Origin: Azospirillum lipoferum 4B
Lineage (GTDB): Bacteria > Pseudomonadota > Alphaproteobacteria > Azospirillales > Azospirillaceae
Reading direction: 5' to 3'
DNA length: 64,000 nt
NCBI RefSeq assembly: GCF_000283655.1
Contig: NC_016622.1
Location: forward strand, 2,120,501-2,184,500
Part shown: in pieces, positions 54,509-62,430 of the stretch
Position numbering within the stretch: position 1 is the stretch's first letter
How the letters are laid out: each line of letters starts with the position of its first letter
Position numbers and translations under genes: made by a program
Notes under the pieces: model-generated
Seen by the model: only the letters and a program-made list of their open reading frames with translations
Told to the model about the DNA's origin: nothing
Database searches by the model: none

Positions 54509-55317
54509 GCGACGACATCCTCGAATCCCTGGATTGGCGCGGCGAGCCGGTGGACTGCACCGCCTGCACCCACAAGGAGCGCCGGCTCGACCCGGATACC
54601 GCAGCCCTTCCCGCTGGCGGCAAGCTGACCGGACACTGCCTGCTGTCGAAGGCCTGCGTGCAGGACCGCTACGCCAAGCGCATCCAGCGTTTCTTCGAGT
54701 GGAATCCGGAGCTGTCCGCCGGCCATCTCAACCATCCCTATTTCGAAGTGCGGGCGAACGCCGCGCGCTTCGCGCCGATCTTCCAGCTTCCCCGGCTGAT
54801 GAACGACCCGGACGAGACGGTGCGCTCCGTCCTGGCCCGCCGGCTGCCGCGCCGCCTGCTGCTGAAGCTGCGCGACGACCCCGACTGCGAGGTGCGGATC
54901 GCCGTCGCCACCCGGCTGGAGGATGCCGACCTCGCCCCGCTGATGCGCGATCCCGACTGTTCGGTGCGGCTGCGCGTGGTGCGGCGGATCCCCGACGGCA
55001 TGCTGCCGGCGATGATGCATGACGAGGACCCGGAGGTGCGGGTGGAGGTCGCCCGCCGCCTTTCCATGGATTGGCTGCCCAGCCTCGCCTGGGACGACAG
55101 CCCGCGGGTGCGGTTGGTGGTGGCGCAGCGGCTGCCGGCGTCGAAGCTGCATGTGCTGCTGCCGGATGCCGACTGGATGGTCCGCCTCGCCGTCGCCGGT
55201 CGGATCGATACCGGGCAACTCGGCCCGCTGCTCGACGACCCGGAGGAGGAGGTGCGCGCCATCGCCCGCCAACGCGCCGCCGGCCTCGCCATCGCCAACG
55301 ATCTCCCGCCCCTCTAG
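54505..55317 (+). CDS. Leucine-rich-repeat-variant (LRV) iron-sulfur protein
   Basis: A 270-residue protein like the LRV protein described from Azotobacter vinelandii, where an N-terminal [4Fe-4S] cluster caps a right-handed superhelix of repeats. The N-terminus has four Cys (DCTACTHKER, GHCLLSKAC) for the cluster. From about residue 75 to 265 there are eight or so repeats of about 24 residues containing DPDxxVRxxxAxRL (for example DPDETVRSVLARRL, DPDCEVRIAVATRL, DPEVRVEVARRL). It is co-translated with the previous gene (ATGA). The function in nitrogen fixation is unknown; protein docking to a redox partner is plausible. Confidence 0.88.
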   Translation: MSDDILESLDWRGEPVDCTACTHKERRLDPDTAALPAGGKLTGHCLLSKACVQDRYAKRIQRFFEWNPELSAGHLNHPYFEVRANAARFAPIFQLPRLMNDPDETVRSVLARRLPRRLLLKLRDDPDCEVRIAVATRLEDADLAPLMRDPDCSVRLRVVRRIPDGMLPAMMHDEDPEVRVEVARRLSMDWLPSLAWDDSPRVRLVVAQRLPASKLHVLLPDADWMVRLAVAGRIDTGQLGPLLDDPEEEVRAIARQRAAGLAIANDLPPL

Positions 55318-55346
55318 CAGCCATCAACGGACGGAGCGCCAGCGCC

Positions 55347-55673
55347 ATGACCGACATCGAAGCCGCCGCCCCATACCGCCGCGAGCGCGCCCGCAGCGCC
55401 GAGGATGCCAACGAGCTGGTCGGCCCGCCGGTGCTGGAACAGGGCTTCAAGGTCAAGGCGCTGCGCGACGTGCGCAACGACGGGACCTATCCCGGCCGGC
55501 CGGTCGGCGACTTCCTGATCCGCGAAGGCGATGTCGGCTACGTCATCTCCATCGGGACCTATCTGCAGATGTACTACATCTATGCCGTTGATTTTTATGA
55601 AAAACGGGTCGTCGTCGGCATGCGCGCGCGCGAGCTGGAGGTGATCGACGCCCACTGCAACGACCCGCAATGA
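55347..55673 (+). CDS. nifZ: NifZ, copy 1
   Basis: NifZ helps mature the P-clusters of the MoFe protein. The 108-residue product has the NifZ core QGFKVKALRDVRNDGTYPGR, PVGDFLIREGDVGYVISIGT and YLQMYYIYAVDFYEKRVVVGMR. The ATG at 55347 lies 30 bases after the LRV stop; the frame open to 55071 is a shadow. A second, divergent NifZ follows. Confidence 0.9.
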   Translation: MTDIEAAAPYRRERARSAEDANELVGPPVLEQGFKVKALRDVRNDGTYPGRPVGDFLIREGDVGYVISIGTYLQMYYIYAVDFYEKRVVVGMRARELEVIDAHCNDPQ

Positions 55674-55705
55674 ACACTGGTCCACACCCGATAAGGAGCC
55701 TCGCG

Positions 55706-56011
55706 ATGTCCGACGTCGAAGCCGCCGCCAAGCCCGGTTTCATCCCGCCGCGCGAACCGCTGTACGACTGGGGCCTGCGGGTCACGGTGCAGGAGGACCT
55801 GTTCAACGACGGCAGCCACCCCCAGGTGCCGGACGGCGCGCTGCTGGCGCCGAAGGGCACGCCGGGCGTGATCGTCCGCGTCGGCCGTACCGAGGAAGGC
55901 AGCCTGCCGGTCTATCTGGTGGAGTTCCCCGGCGGCACTGTCGTCGGCTGCCTGGAGGAGGAAATCGCCCCGGCCGACGGGTCGCGGCGCGGCGTGCCCG
56001 GCGTGATGTGA
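55706..56011 (+). CDS. nifZ: NifZ, copy 2
   Basis: A 101-residue NifZ paralogue: YDWGLRVTVQEDLFNDGSHP, then GALLAPKGTPGVIVRVG and LPVYLVEFPGGTVVGCLEEE. It differs considerably from copy 1, so the two are old paralogues or act on different targets. The ATG at 55706 has AAGGAG seven bases upstream; the frame opens at 55670. It is followed by the cysteine desulfurase after 14 bases. Confidence 0.85.
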   Translation: MSDVEAAAKPGFIPPREPLYDWGLRVTVQEDLFNDGSHPQVPDGALLAPKGTPGVIVRVGRTEEGSLPVYLVEFPGGTVVGCLEEEIAPADGSRRGVPGVM

Positions 56012-56025
56012 TGGGGGGCGATGCG

Positions 56026-57177
56026 ATGACCATCTACCTCGACAACAACGCCACCACCGCCCTGGCTGCGGAAGTGCGCGACGCAATGATGCCGCACCTG
56101 TTCGGCGAATTCGCCAACCCGTCCAGCCCCCATTCCGCCGGCATGGCCGCCCGCCGCGCGGTCAGCGAGGCCAAGGCCCAGGTCGCCGCCTTGATCGGCG
56201 CCAAGCCGGCCGATCTGGTGATGACCGGCAGCGCCACCGAGGCGACGCACGCCGCCATCCTCGGCGCGCTCCGCGTCATCGAGGAGACCGACCACCGCCG
56301 CGACCACATCGTCACCACCGCGGTGGAGCACCCGGCGACGCTGGCATTGTTCGGCGACCTGCGCCAGCGCGGCTGGCGCGTCACCATCCTGCCGGTGAAC
56401 CGCGACGGCCTGCCCTCGCTGGTCGATCTCGCCGCCGTGGTGACGGAGGCGACGGCGCTGGTCTCCATGATGTGGGCCAACAACGAGACCGGCGTGCTGA
56501 TGCCGGTGGAAGGTGCGTCCGCCATCGCCCATGCCCATGGCGCGCTGTTCCACAGCGACGCGGTGCAGGCGGCGGGCCGGGTGCCGGTCGATTGCGGCAT
56601 CGCCGATTACCTGACGCTGTCCGCCCACAAGATGCACGGGCCGAAGGGTGTCGGCGCGCTTTATGTCCGGAAGGGCGTCCCCTTCCACGCGCTGATCCAC
56701 GGCCATCAGGAGCGCCGCCGCAGGGGCGGCACGGAGAATGTGCCGGGTATCGTCGGCTTCGGCGCCGCCGCGTCGCTGGCGTCGCTCTGGCTGGACGAGG
56801 CCGACCTGATCGCCTTCCTGCGCGACCGGCTGGAACAGGGCATCCTCGCCCGCTGGCCCGGCGCGGTGGTGAACGGCGCCGGCGCCGCCCGGCTGCCCAA
56901 CACCAGCAACATCCGCTTCGCCGACGGCCGTGGCCATCCGCTGGATGCGGAGGAGTTGCTGATGCGGCTCGACCGCGCCGACATCGCCGTGTCGATGGGC
57001 GCCGCCTGCTCCTCCGGCGGCAACGAGCCGAGCCATGTGCTGACCGCCATGGGACTGAGCGGCGAACAGGCCGCCGCCAGCCTGCGCTTTTCGCTGAGCC
57101 GCTACACCACCGCGGCGGAGGTGGACGCCGTCCTGTCGGAATTGCCGGCCCTGCATGCCCGGCTGGTCGCCGCTTGA
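56026..57177 (+). CDS. nifS: NifS-type cysteine desulfurase
   Basis: A PLP-dependent enzyme that supplies sulfur for nitrogenase clusters. The 383-residue product has TIYLDNNATT, TGSATEATHAAI, the stacking VEHPATL His, the FHSDAVQ Asp, the PLP-Lys motif SAHKMHGPKGVGALY, RRGGTENVPGIVGFG and the active-site Cys loop GAACSSGG. All catalytic residues are present. The ATG at 56026 follows a GGGG stretch; the frame begins at 56008. SufS/IscS-like use is possible, but the nif context favours NifS. Confidence 0.93.
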   Translation: MTIYLDNNATTALAAEVRDAMMPHLFGEFANPSSPHSAGMAARRAVSEAKAQVAALIGAKPADLVMTGSATEATHAAILGALRVIEETDHRRDHIVTTAVEHPATLALFGDLRQRGWRVTILPVNRDGLPSLVDLAAVVTEATALVSMMWANNETGVLMPVEGASAIAHAHGALFHSDAVQAAGRVPVDCGIADYLTLSAHKMHGPKGVGALYVRKGVPFHALIHGHQERRRRGGTENVPGIVGFGAAASLASLWLDEADLIAFLRDRLEQGILARWPGAVVNGAGAARLPNTSNIRFADGRGHPLDAEELLMRLDRADIAVSMGAACSSGGNEPSHVLTAMGLSGEQAAASLRFSLSRYTTAAEVDAVLSELPALHARLVAA

Positions 57178-57217
57178 GACGAAATATCAACGATAACAAC
57201 AGGCTGGAGTGTCCGTG

Positions 57218-57427
57218 ATGAAGGTGATGATCCGCAAGGCGTCCGAGCAATACACGATCTACGTCGCCAAGAAGGACCTGGAGGAACCCATCGTCGAGAT
57301 GGAGAAGCCGGACCTGTGGGGCGGCTGGATCAAGGTCGCCAACGGCTGGACGCTCGACCTGCCGGAGATGCCGGCGGACACCCGCCTGCCGATCACCGTA
57401 GACGCCAAGAAACGCGGAACGGAGTGA
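57218..57427 (+). CDS. nifT: NifT/FixU family protein
   Basis: A 69-residue protein starting MKVMIRKASEQYTIYVAKKD, then LEEPIVEMEKPDLWGGWIKV and ANGWTLDLPEMP, the NifT signature. The function is unknown. CTGGAG lies before the ATG at 57218; a GTG at 57209 and another at 57215 are less likely starts. It lies 40 bases after nifS. Confidence 0.9.
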   Translation: MKVMIRKASEQYTIYVAKKDLEEPIVEMEKPDLWGGWIKVANGWTLDLPEMPADTRLPITVDAKKRGTE

Positions 57428-57432
57428 CGCCC

Positions 57433-57717
57433 ATGGCCCTGTCTCCCGAGCGCATCGACAGCATCGCCACGCTTGCCGGCCGGCTGTTCGCCGGTGGCGG
57501 CAAACTCGACGCCGTGGTCCGCGGCGTGCGCGAGGCCAACCCGGACCTGAAGACCGTCACCGGCGCCATGGCCGCGGTGATGGCCGAGGATCCCTTCCGG
57601 GAGGAGGCGGGCTTCGACCTGCATCTGGTGGACGGCAACAACCACTGCTGGCTCATCACCGACAAGCCGGAGCTTGCCACCGGCGTCGTGATCGCCCAAC
57701 GGGACGAGGACGAGTGA
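57433..57717 (+). CDS. nif-associated hypothetical protein (94 aa)
   Basis: A 94-residue soluble protein: MALSPERIDSIATLAGRLFA, then a helical stretch and MAEDPFREEAGFDLHLVDGN followed by NHCWLITDKPELATGVVIAQ. Similar small proteins follow nifT in several diazotroph clusters (DUF6129-like, from memory). The function is unknown. It is tightly linked: five bases after nifT, and its stop abuts the next ATG. Confidence 0.75.
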   Translation: MALSPERIDSIATLAGRLFAGGGKLDAVVRGVREANPDLKTVTGAMAAVMAEDPFREEAGFDLHLVDGNNHCWLITDKPELATGVVIAQRDEDE

Positions 57718-58947
57718 ATGAGCGATGCCGCCGCGGTTCTGCACGAGCCTTCCCCCGCCGATGACGACCCCACCGATATTGGTGAAGTGGACGACTACAT
57801 CCCGCTGACCGACCCCGACATCTCGGGCGCCGAGGTCGAGATGCTCGGCCGCCTGCTGTCCTCCGGGGCCTTGAGCGATGGGCGGATGGTGCGGGCGTTC
57901 GAGGACGCCTTCGCCGCCTATGTCGGCCGCGACCATGCGGTTGCGGTATCGAGCGGCACCATGGCCACGCTGCTGATGCTGAAGGGCTATGGCATCGGCG
58001 AGGGCGACGAGGTGCTGTGCAGCCCCTTCGGCTGGCATCAGGTGCAGCATGCGGTGGCGCTGTCCGGGGCCACGCCGGTGCTGGTCGACATCGACTATTG
58101 GCAGCACACCATCAACCCGGAAAAGGCAGCGGCCCTGGTCACGGAGAAGACCAAGGCGATCCTGGCCGCCAACGTCAACGGCCACCCTGCCCATTGGGAC
58201 GAGCTGCGCGCCCTGGCCGATGCCAAGGGCCTTCTGCTGCTGGAGGATTCGAGCGAGGCCATCGGCTCCACATACAAGGGCCAGATGGTCGGCACCTTCG
58301 GCGACGCTGCGGTCTTCGATTTTTCCGAACCCGGCATCCTGCTGGCCGGCGAGGGCGGCATGATCGTCACCGACGACCGCGATCTCGCCCACCGGCTGCG
58401 CTACATGCGCCAGCGCGAGACCGAGCACCGCAACACCGTGGTCATCACCCGCACCCTGCCTTGGCAGGCGGGGATGAGCGACCTGAATGCCGCGCTGGCC
58501 CTGGTGCAGTTGAAGCGCCTGCCGGAGATCCTGACCCGCCGCAATCTGGTCATCGCCTATTACGACGCGGCGATGGCGAGCTTCGAGGGGATCAAGCCGC
58601 CCTATCGTGGGCCGGGGGCCGAGGTGGTCAACCCGATGGTCTATTGCGTCCATCTCGGCACCCGCTTCACCGCGTCCGGGCGCCGGTCGATCATCGAGGA
58701 TCTGGACACCCACGACATCGACGCCAGCGACTTCGGCCAGCCGCTGCACACCCAGCAATACTACATCGAAGCGCTGGGCGAGGATCGGGCCGGCCGCGGC
58801 GCCTGCCCGGTCTGCACCAAGACGGCCGACCGCGTGCTCGCCCTGCCGCTGCACCGCAAGATCACCCGCGATCAGGTCGCCTTCATCGTGGAAACGCTGA
58901 AGGACGCCAGCGTCAACACCGGCGCCGGCGCCGCGATCTATCTGTGA
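57718..58947 (+). CDS. DegT/DnrJ/StrS-fold protein lacking the PLP lysine, in the nif operon
   Basis: A 409-residue protein with the aminotransferase fold of the DegT/AHBA family. It has SSGTMATLLMLKGYGIGEGDEVLCSPF-type phosphate-binding region, LLLLEDSSEAIGSTYKGQMVG (the pyridine-contact Asp) and AGEGGMIVTDD. Where family members carry the Schiff-base Lys (FSF-x3-K-x-hhhxGEGG), the sequence is FDFSEPGILLAGEGG (residues 200-214), with Gly206 at the Lys position and no other Lys nearby. It cannot be a normal aminotransferase. A CPVC pair lies near residue 363. It abuts the previous gene and is followed by the SIR2-like gene after 23 bases. Confidence 0.85.
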   Translation: MSDAAAVLHEPSPADDDPTDIGEVDDYIPLTDPDISGAEVEMLGRLLSSGALSDGRMVRAFEDAFAAYVGRDHAVAVSSGTMATLLMLKGYGIGEGDEVLCSPFGWHQVQHAVALSGATPVLVDIDYWQHTINPEKAAALVTEKTKAILAANVNGHPAHWDELRALADAKGLLLLEDSSEAIGSTYKGQMVGTFGDAAVFDFSEPGILLAGEGGMIVTDDRDLAHRLRYMRQRETEHRNTVVITRTLPWQAGMSDLNAALALVQLKRLPEILTRRNLVIAYYDAAMASFEGIKPPYRGPGAEVVNPMVYCVHLGTRFTASGRRSIIEDLDTHDIDASDFGQPLHTQQYYIEALGEDRAGRGACPVCTKTADRVLALPLHRKITRDQVAFIVETLKDASVNTGAGAAIYL

Positions 58948-58970
58948 AGACCCGAAGGGAAGAGGCATCC

Positions 58971-59858
58971 ATGACCGTCACCACGCTTGCAACCGATTCC
59001 GACTCCGTCACGGTTCCGGACGCCGCGGCGGCGCTGGCCGACATCGCCGCCGCGCTGGCGGCGAGGCAGGTGGTGCCCTATCTCGGCCCCGGCGCCTTCG
59101 CCCTGCTGCCGCCCGACCGGTGCCCGATCCCGCGCAATTCGGCGGAGCTGGTGCAGCGCCTGAACGCCAAGGTCGCCGCCCCCGGCCGCATCCGCTCCAA
59201 CCTGACCGCCGTCGCCCAGTTCATCGAGACGCGCAAGCACCGCAAGACGCTGGAGACCATCCTCAACGAGATCTTCCGCCAGACGGTGCCGGCGACTCCG
59301 GTGCATGGCCTGCTGGCGGCGGTCCCGGCCCCGCCGCTGGTGGTCGATGTCTGGTATGACAATGTCCTGGACAGCCTGCTGAGCGCCGCGGCCGACCGGA
59401 CCTGGGGCCAGATCCAGGGGGTGTCGCACCCGCAGTCGACCGGCGAATGGGTGCGCTACTACGCCCCCGACGGCACGGAGACGACGGCGGAGGCGGCGAT
59501 CGGCTGGGACACTGTGCTCTACAAGCCGTCGGGTGCGGTGACGCCGGCCGGCAACTATCTGATCTCCGACAGCGACTATGTCGAGATCCTGACGGAGATC
59601 GACATCCAGACGCCGATTCCCGCAGTGGTGAAGGACCGTCGCGCTGGCCGCCATTTCCTGTTCCTGGGCTGCCGCTTCGACCACGAGATCCAGCGCACCT
59701 TCGCCCGGCAGATCTCCAAGCGCTCCTCCGACAGCCATTGGGCGGTGATTCCCGGCGAGTTGTCGAAGAACGAGGCGCGCTTCCTGGCGCTGCACGGGAT
59801 CAAGCGGATCGACATGACGCTGGAGGACGCGGTGGAGGCGCTGAGAGCGGGGGTGTGA
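58971..59858 (+). CDS. SIR2-like domain protein in the nif operon, active site altered
   Basis: A 295-residue soluble protein that follows the SIR2_2 layout: VVPYLGPGAFALLP (Rossmann Gly loop, 39-42), VVDVWYDNVLDSLL (127-137; family TNYD), VLYKPSGAVTPAGNYLISDSDY (family Y-K-x-HG-S-x, about 183-202) and HFLFLGCRFDHEIQRTF (final strand and helix). The Asn and His used by active SIR2 enzymes appear as W128 and S187, so NAD hydrolysis is doubtful although binding may remain. AGAGG precedes the ATG at 58971. It is the last gene of the nif operon before a repeat block. The alignment is by eye. Confidence 0.75.
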   Translation: MTVTTLATDSDSVTVPDAAAALADIAAALAARQVVPYLGPGAFALLPPDRCPIPRNSAELVQRLNAKVAAPGRIRSNLTAVAQFIETRKHRKTLETILNEIFRQTVPATPVHGLLAAVPAPPLVVDVWYDNVLDSLLSAAADRTWGQIQGVSHPQSTGEWVRYYAPDGTETTAEAAIGWDTVLYKPSGAVTPAGNYLISDSDYVEILTEIDIQTPIPAVVKDRRAGRHFLFLGCRFDHEIQRTFARQISKRSSDSHWAVIPGELSKNEARFLALHGIKRIDMTLEDAVEALRAGV

Positions 59859-59888
59859 GGGCTTTGTTGGGGAGGTGTCGGCTGGCGA

Positions 59889-60017
59889 ATGCCCCCTCCC
59901 TAGCCCTCCCCCGCTAACGCGGGAGAGGGGACTGCCGTCGCTTTGGCAGTTACATTACGCGAACAAGCGTCCTACCCCCTCTCCCGCAAAGCGGGGGAGG
60001 GATGGGGAGGGGGCAAT
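59889..60017. repeat. GC-rich palindromic intergenic repeat (copy 7)
   Basis: Begins 30 bases after the SIR2-like gene. CCCTCCCTAGCCCTCCCCCGC and GCGGGGGAGGGATGGGGAGG form long outer arms (in part), enclosing GCGGGAGAGGGGACTGCCG and CCCTCTCCCGC. It shares the GGGACTGCCG core with copies 4 and 5 and marks the end of the nif operon. Confidence 0.7.
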
Positions 60018-60111
60018 AGCCAGAACACCCCTACCCCCAAAGAAGCGGCACCGCATCGCAACACACTCCCCCTCCATCCGTTACCCTGCGAAACGGATGG
60101 AGCGTGCCGGA

Positions 60112-61155
60112 ATGGCGACGAACAGCGGCCTCACCTTGTCTGCAGCAATCGCGGCCCTGCTGCTGACCGCATCGACGGCCGACGCCCAGGAAACCACCCC
60201 GCCGCCGGGCGATGCGCCCGCGGCCTCCGGCCCGGCCATCGGTTTCTGGATCGACAACGACCTGTTCGGCGGCGGGACCGACCGCTACTACTCGAACGGA
60301 TTCCAGTTCTATTACTTCTCCGGCGCGCGGCCGACCTACGGCAGCATCGACTGGCTGGCCAACCTCGTGCCCTGGATCGAGCCGGGCGGGGTGCGCCGCT
60401 ACGGTTTCGCCTTCGGCCAGAACATCTATACGCCGAGCAACCTCAAGGTCCGCAATCCGGACCCCAGCGACCGGCCCTATGCCGGCTGGCTCTATGGCCG
60501 GGTGTCGGTGCTGAACGAGGCGCCGACGGCGGTGGACCGCATCGATCTCGACCTCGGCATGGTCGGACCGTCCTCGCTGGCGGAGCAGACGCAGAAGACG
60601 GTCCACAAGATCGTCGGCGGCGCCACCTACCCGGAGGGCTGGAACTACCAACTGCGCGACGAGCCGGGCGTGGTGCTGAGCTATGAGCATGTCTGGCGCA
60701 GCGAGAAGCCGAACAGTCTGGGGCCGCTGGAATGGGATTTCAGCCCCCATGTCGCCGGCAGCCTGGGCAATGTGCTGACCTTCGCCGCGGTGGGGAGCAC
60801 GGTCCGGCTGGGCGGCAACATGCCGCCGCCGGTCGGCGCCCTGGCGACCCGCCCCACCTCCAGCATCCCCTACCAGGACTCCCCCTATTCTGAGCGGCCG
60901 GGGCGCTTTTCCTGGTACGTCTATGCCAGCGCCGAGGGGCGGGCCATCGCGCGCAACATCTTCCTGGACGGCAACAGCTTCCGGGAAAGCCGGTCCGTCG
61001 ACAAGCATCCCTTCGTCGGCAGCGTGCAGGCCGGGCTGACGCTGCGCTACGGCCGCTATGGCCTGACCTATGCCCAGACCCTGCAGACGCCGGAGTTCCG
61101 CGGGCAGAAGTCGCTGACCAATTACGGCTCGCTCCGGCTGTCGGCGCAGTTCTGA
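60112..61155 (+). CDS. LpxR-like lipid A 3'-O-deacylase, outer membrane
   Basis: A 347-residue outer-membrane beta-barrel of the LpxR family (DUF2219), which removes the 3'-acyloxyacyl group from lipid A. Signal peptide MATNSGLTLSAAIAALLLTA, then the family start GFWIDNDLFGGGTDRYYSNG (N49, D50 as catalytic/metal residues, S61) and VHKIVGGATYPEGWNYQL with the catalytic His (H165). The C-terminus ends in F, as in barrel proteins (SLRLSAQF). The start at 60112 has GGAG nine bases upstream. Confidence 0.9.
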   Translation: MATNSGLTLSAAIAALLLTASTADAQETTPPPGDAPAASGPAIGFWIDNDLFGGGTDRYYSNGFQFYYFSGARPTYGSIDWLANLVPWIEPGGVRRYGFAFGQNIYTPSNLKVRNPDPSDRPYAGWLYGRVSVLNEAPTAVDRIDLDLGMVGPSSLAEQTQKTVHKIVGGATYPEGWNYQLRDEPGVVLSYEHVWRSEKPNSLGPLEWDFSPHVAGSLGNVLTFAAVGSTVRLGGNMPPPVGALATRPTSSIPYQDSPYSERPGRFSWYVYASAEGRAIARNIFLDGNSFRESRSVDKHPFVGSVQAGLTLRYGRYGLTYAQTLQTPEFRGQKSLTNYGSLRLSAQF

Positions 61156-61238
61156 GCGGCCGGCATCATCCGTCCGAATGCCCCGCCCGCCACCATTCGC
61201 CCCTTTCACGGGCGGCCGGTTCGGGCTATGTCAGGGGA

Positions 61239-61805
61239 ATGAACCAGTTCGCACGCCTGGCGATCGAGGCCGGTCCGCTGGCCGCCTTCTTCGTCGCCAA
61301 TTCCCAGGCCGGCATCATGACCGGCACCGCTGTCTTCATGGTCGCCATCAGCATCGCGGTCGCGGTGTCATGGCGGCTGGAACGCCGCATCCCGATCATG
61401 CCGGTGGTCGGCGCAGGCTTCGTGCTGCTGTTCGGCGGCCTGACCCTGTGGCTGCAGGACGACCTGTTCATCAAGATCAAGCCGACCCTGGTCAACCTGC
61501 TGTTCGCCACGGTGCTGTTCGTCGCCCATGCGATGCGCCGCAACGTGATGAAGCGGCTGCTGGGCACCGTGCTGAACCTGTCGGACGACGGGTGGCGCAC
61601 GCTGAGCATCCGCTGGGCCTGGTTCTTCCTGGTCCTGGCTGTGTTGAACGAGGTGGTGTGGCGGAACTTCTCCACCGACATGTGGGTGAACTTCAAGGTG
61701 TTCGGCATCATGCCGCTGACCCTGGTCTTCAGCGCCTTCCAGGCACCGCTGATCATGCGCCACCAACTGCCGGACGAGCCGGCGGAAAGCGGACCGGCCG
61801 CCTGA
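61239..61805 (+). CDS. yciB: Inner-membrane septation protein A (YciB/IspZ family)
   Basis: A 188-residue protein with five hydrophobic segments. Family motifs: EAGPLAAFFVAN at the N-terminus, LFIKIKPTLVNLLFA, RLLGTVLNLSDDGWRTLSIR and NFSTDMWVNFKVFGIMPL. YciB proteins influence cell-envelope synthesis and septation. Full length. About 80 bases after the LpxR-like gene, same strand. Confidence 0.95.
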   Translation: MNQFARLAIEAGPLAAFFVANSQAGIMTGTAVFMVAISIAVAVSWRLERRIPIMPVVGAGFVLLFGGLTLWLQDDLFIKIKPTLVNLLFATVLFVAHAMRRNVMKRLLGTVLNLSDDGWRTLSIRWAWFFLVLAVLNEVVWRNFSTDMWVNFKVFGIMPLTLVFSAFQAPLIMRHQLPDEPAESGPAA

Positions 61806-61924
61806 GGGCGCCGCCTTTATCGGGTTCCTTCGGCGCACGCCTCTTGTGCGGCGCGGAAGGGGCACTCACATTGGTGGCGACCGCGACGTCGTCCGCTTCG
61901 ACCGATTTGCAGAGGTATTGATCG

Positions 61925-62257
61925 ATGGGCAGTTTCAGCATCTGGCACTGGTTGATCGTTCTGGTCATCGTGCTTCTCCTGTTCGGCGCCGGCAAGCTGC
62001 CCAACGTGATGGGCGACATCGCCAAGGGCGTGAAGGCCTTCAAGTCCGGCCTGAAGGACGAGGAGGACGAGACGCAGCCCGCTCCCGCCCAGACCGCTTC
62101 CCAGGCCCCGCCCGCCGCGATCAACCCGGCGCCCGTCCAGCCTGCCGCCCAGCAGCCGGTCACGCAGGCTCCGGTGCCCCCGGCTGCTTCCCAGTCAACT
62201 TCCCCGGCCGCCACCCAGCCGCACCCGGTCGATCCGGCCAAGCCGCATCAGGGCTGA
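61925..62257 (+). CDS. tatA: TatA twin-arginine translocase subunit
   Basis: A 110-residue protein with the TatA N-terminal membrane helix ([20 protein letters not shown]), the [20 protein letters not shown] amphipathic helix and a Pro/Ala-rich polar tail. In many alphaproteobacteria tatA is followed by tatB and tatC; here the next gene is a SPOR protein and tatBC are not in the window. The tail with many Pro-Ala pairs is longer than usual. Confidence 0.93.
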   Translation: MGSFSIWHWLIVLVIVLLLFGAGKLPNVMGDIAKGVKAFKSGLKDEEDETQPAPAQTASQAPPAAINPAPVQPAAQQPVTQAPVPPAASQSTSPAATQPHPVDPAKPHQG

Positions 62258-62430
62258 CCGGCAAACCAGGACGGCAGCCCCTTCTTTTGCATCGCCCGTC
62301 CGCCGGGCGCGGCCGCTTGGCGGTTTGATGGGGCGGCAAAATACGATAAAGAGAAGGGGCTTTCCGCAGTCGGTCCGTTTTCCGCGGAGCGGCCGGCGGA
62401 AGGCCCCTCCTTGTTTCCAGCCGGCCCGCC

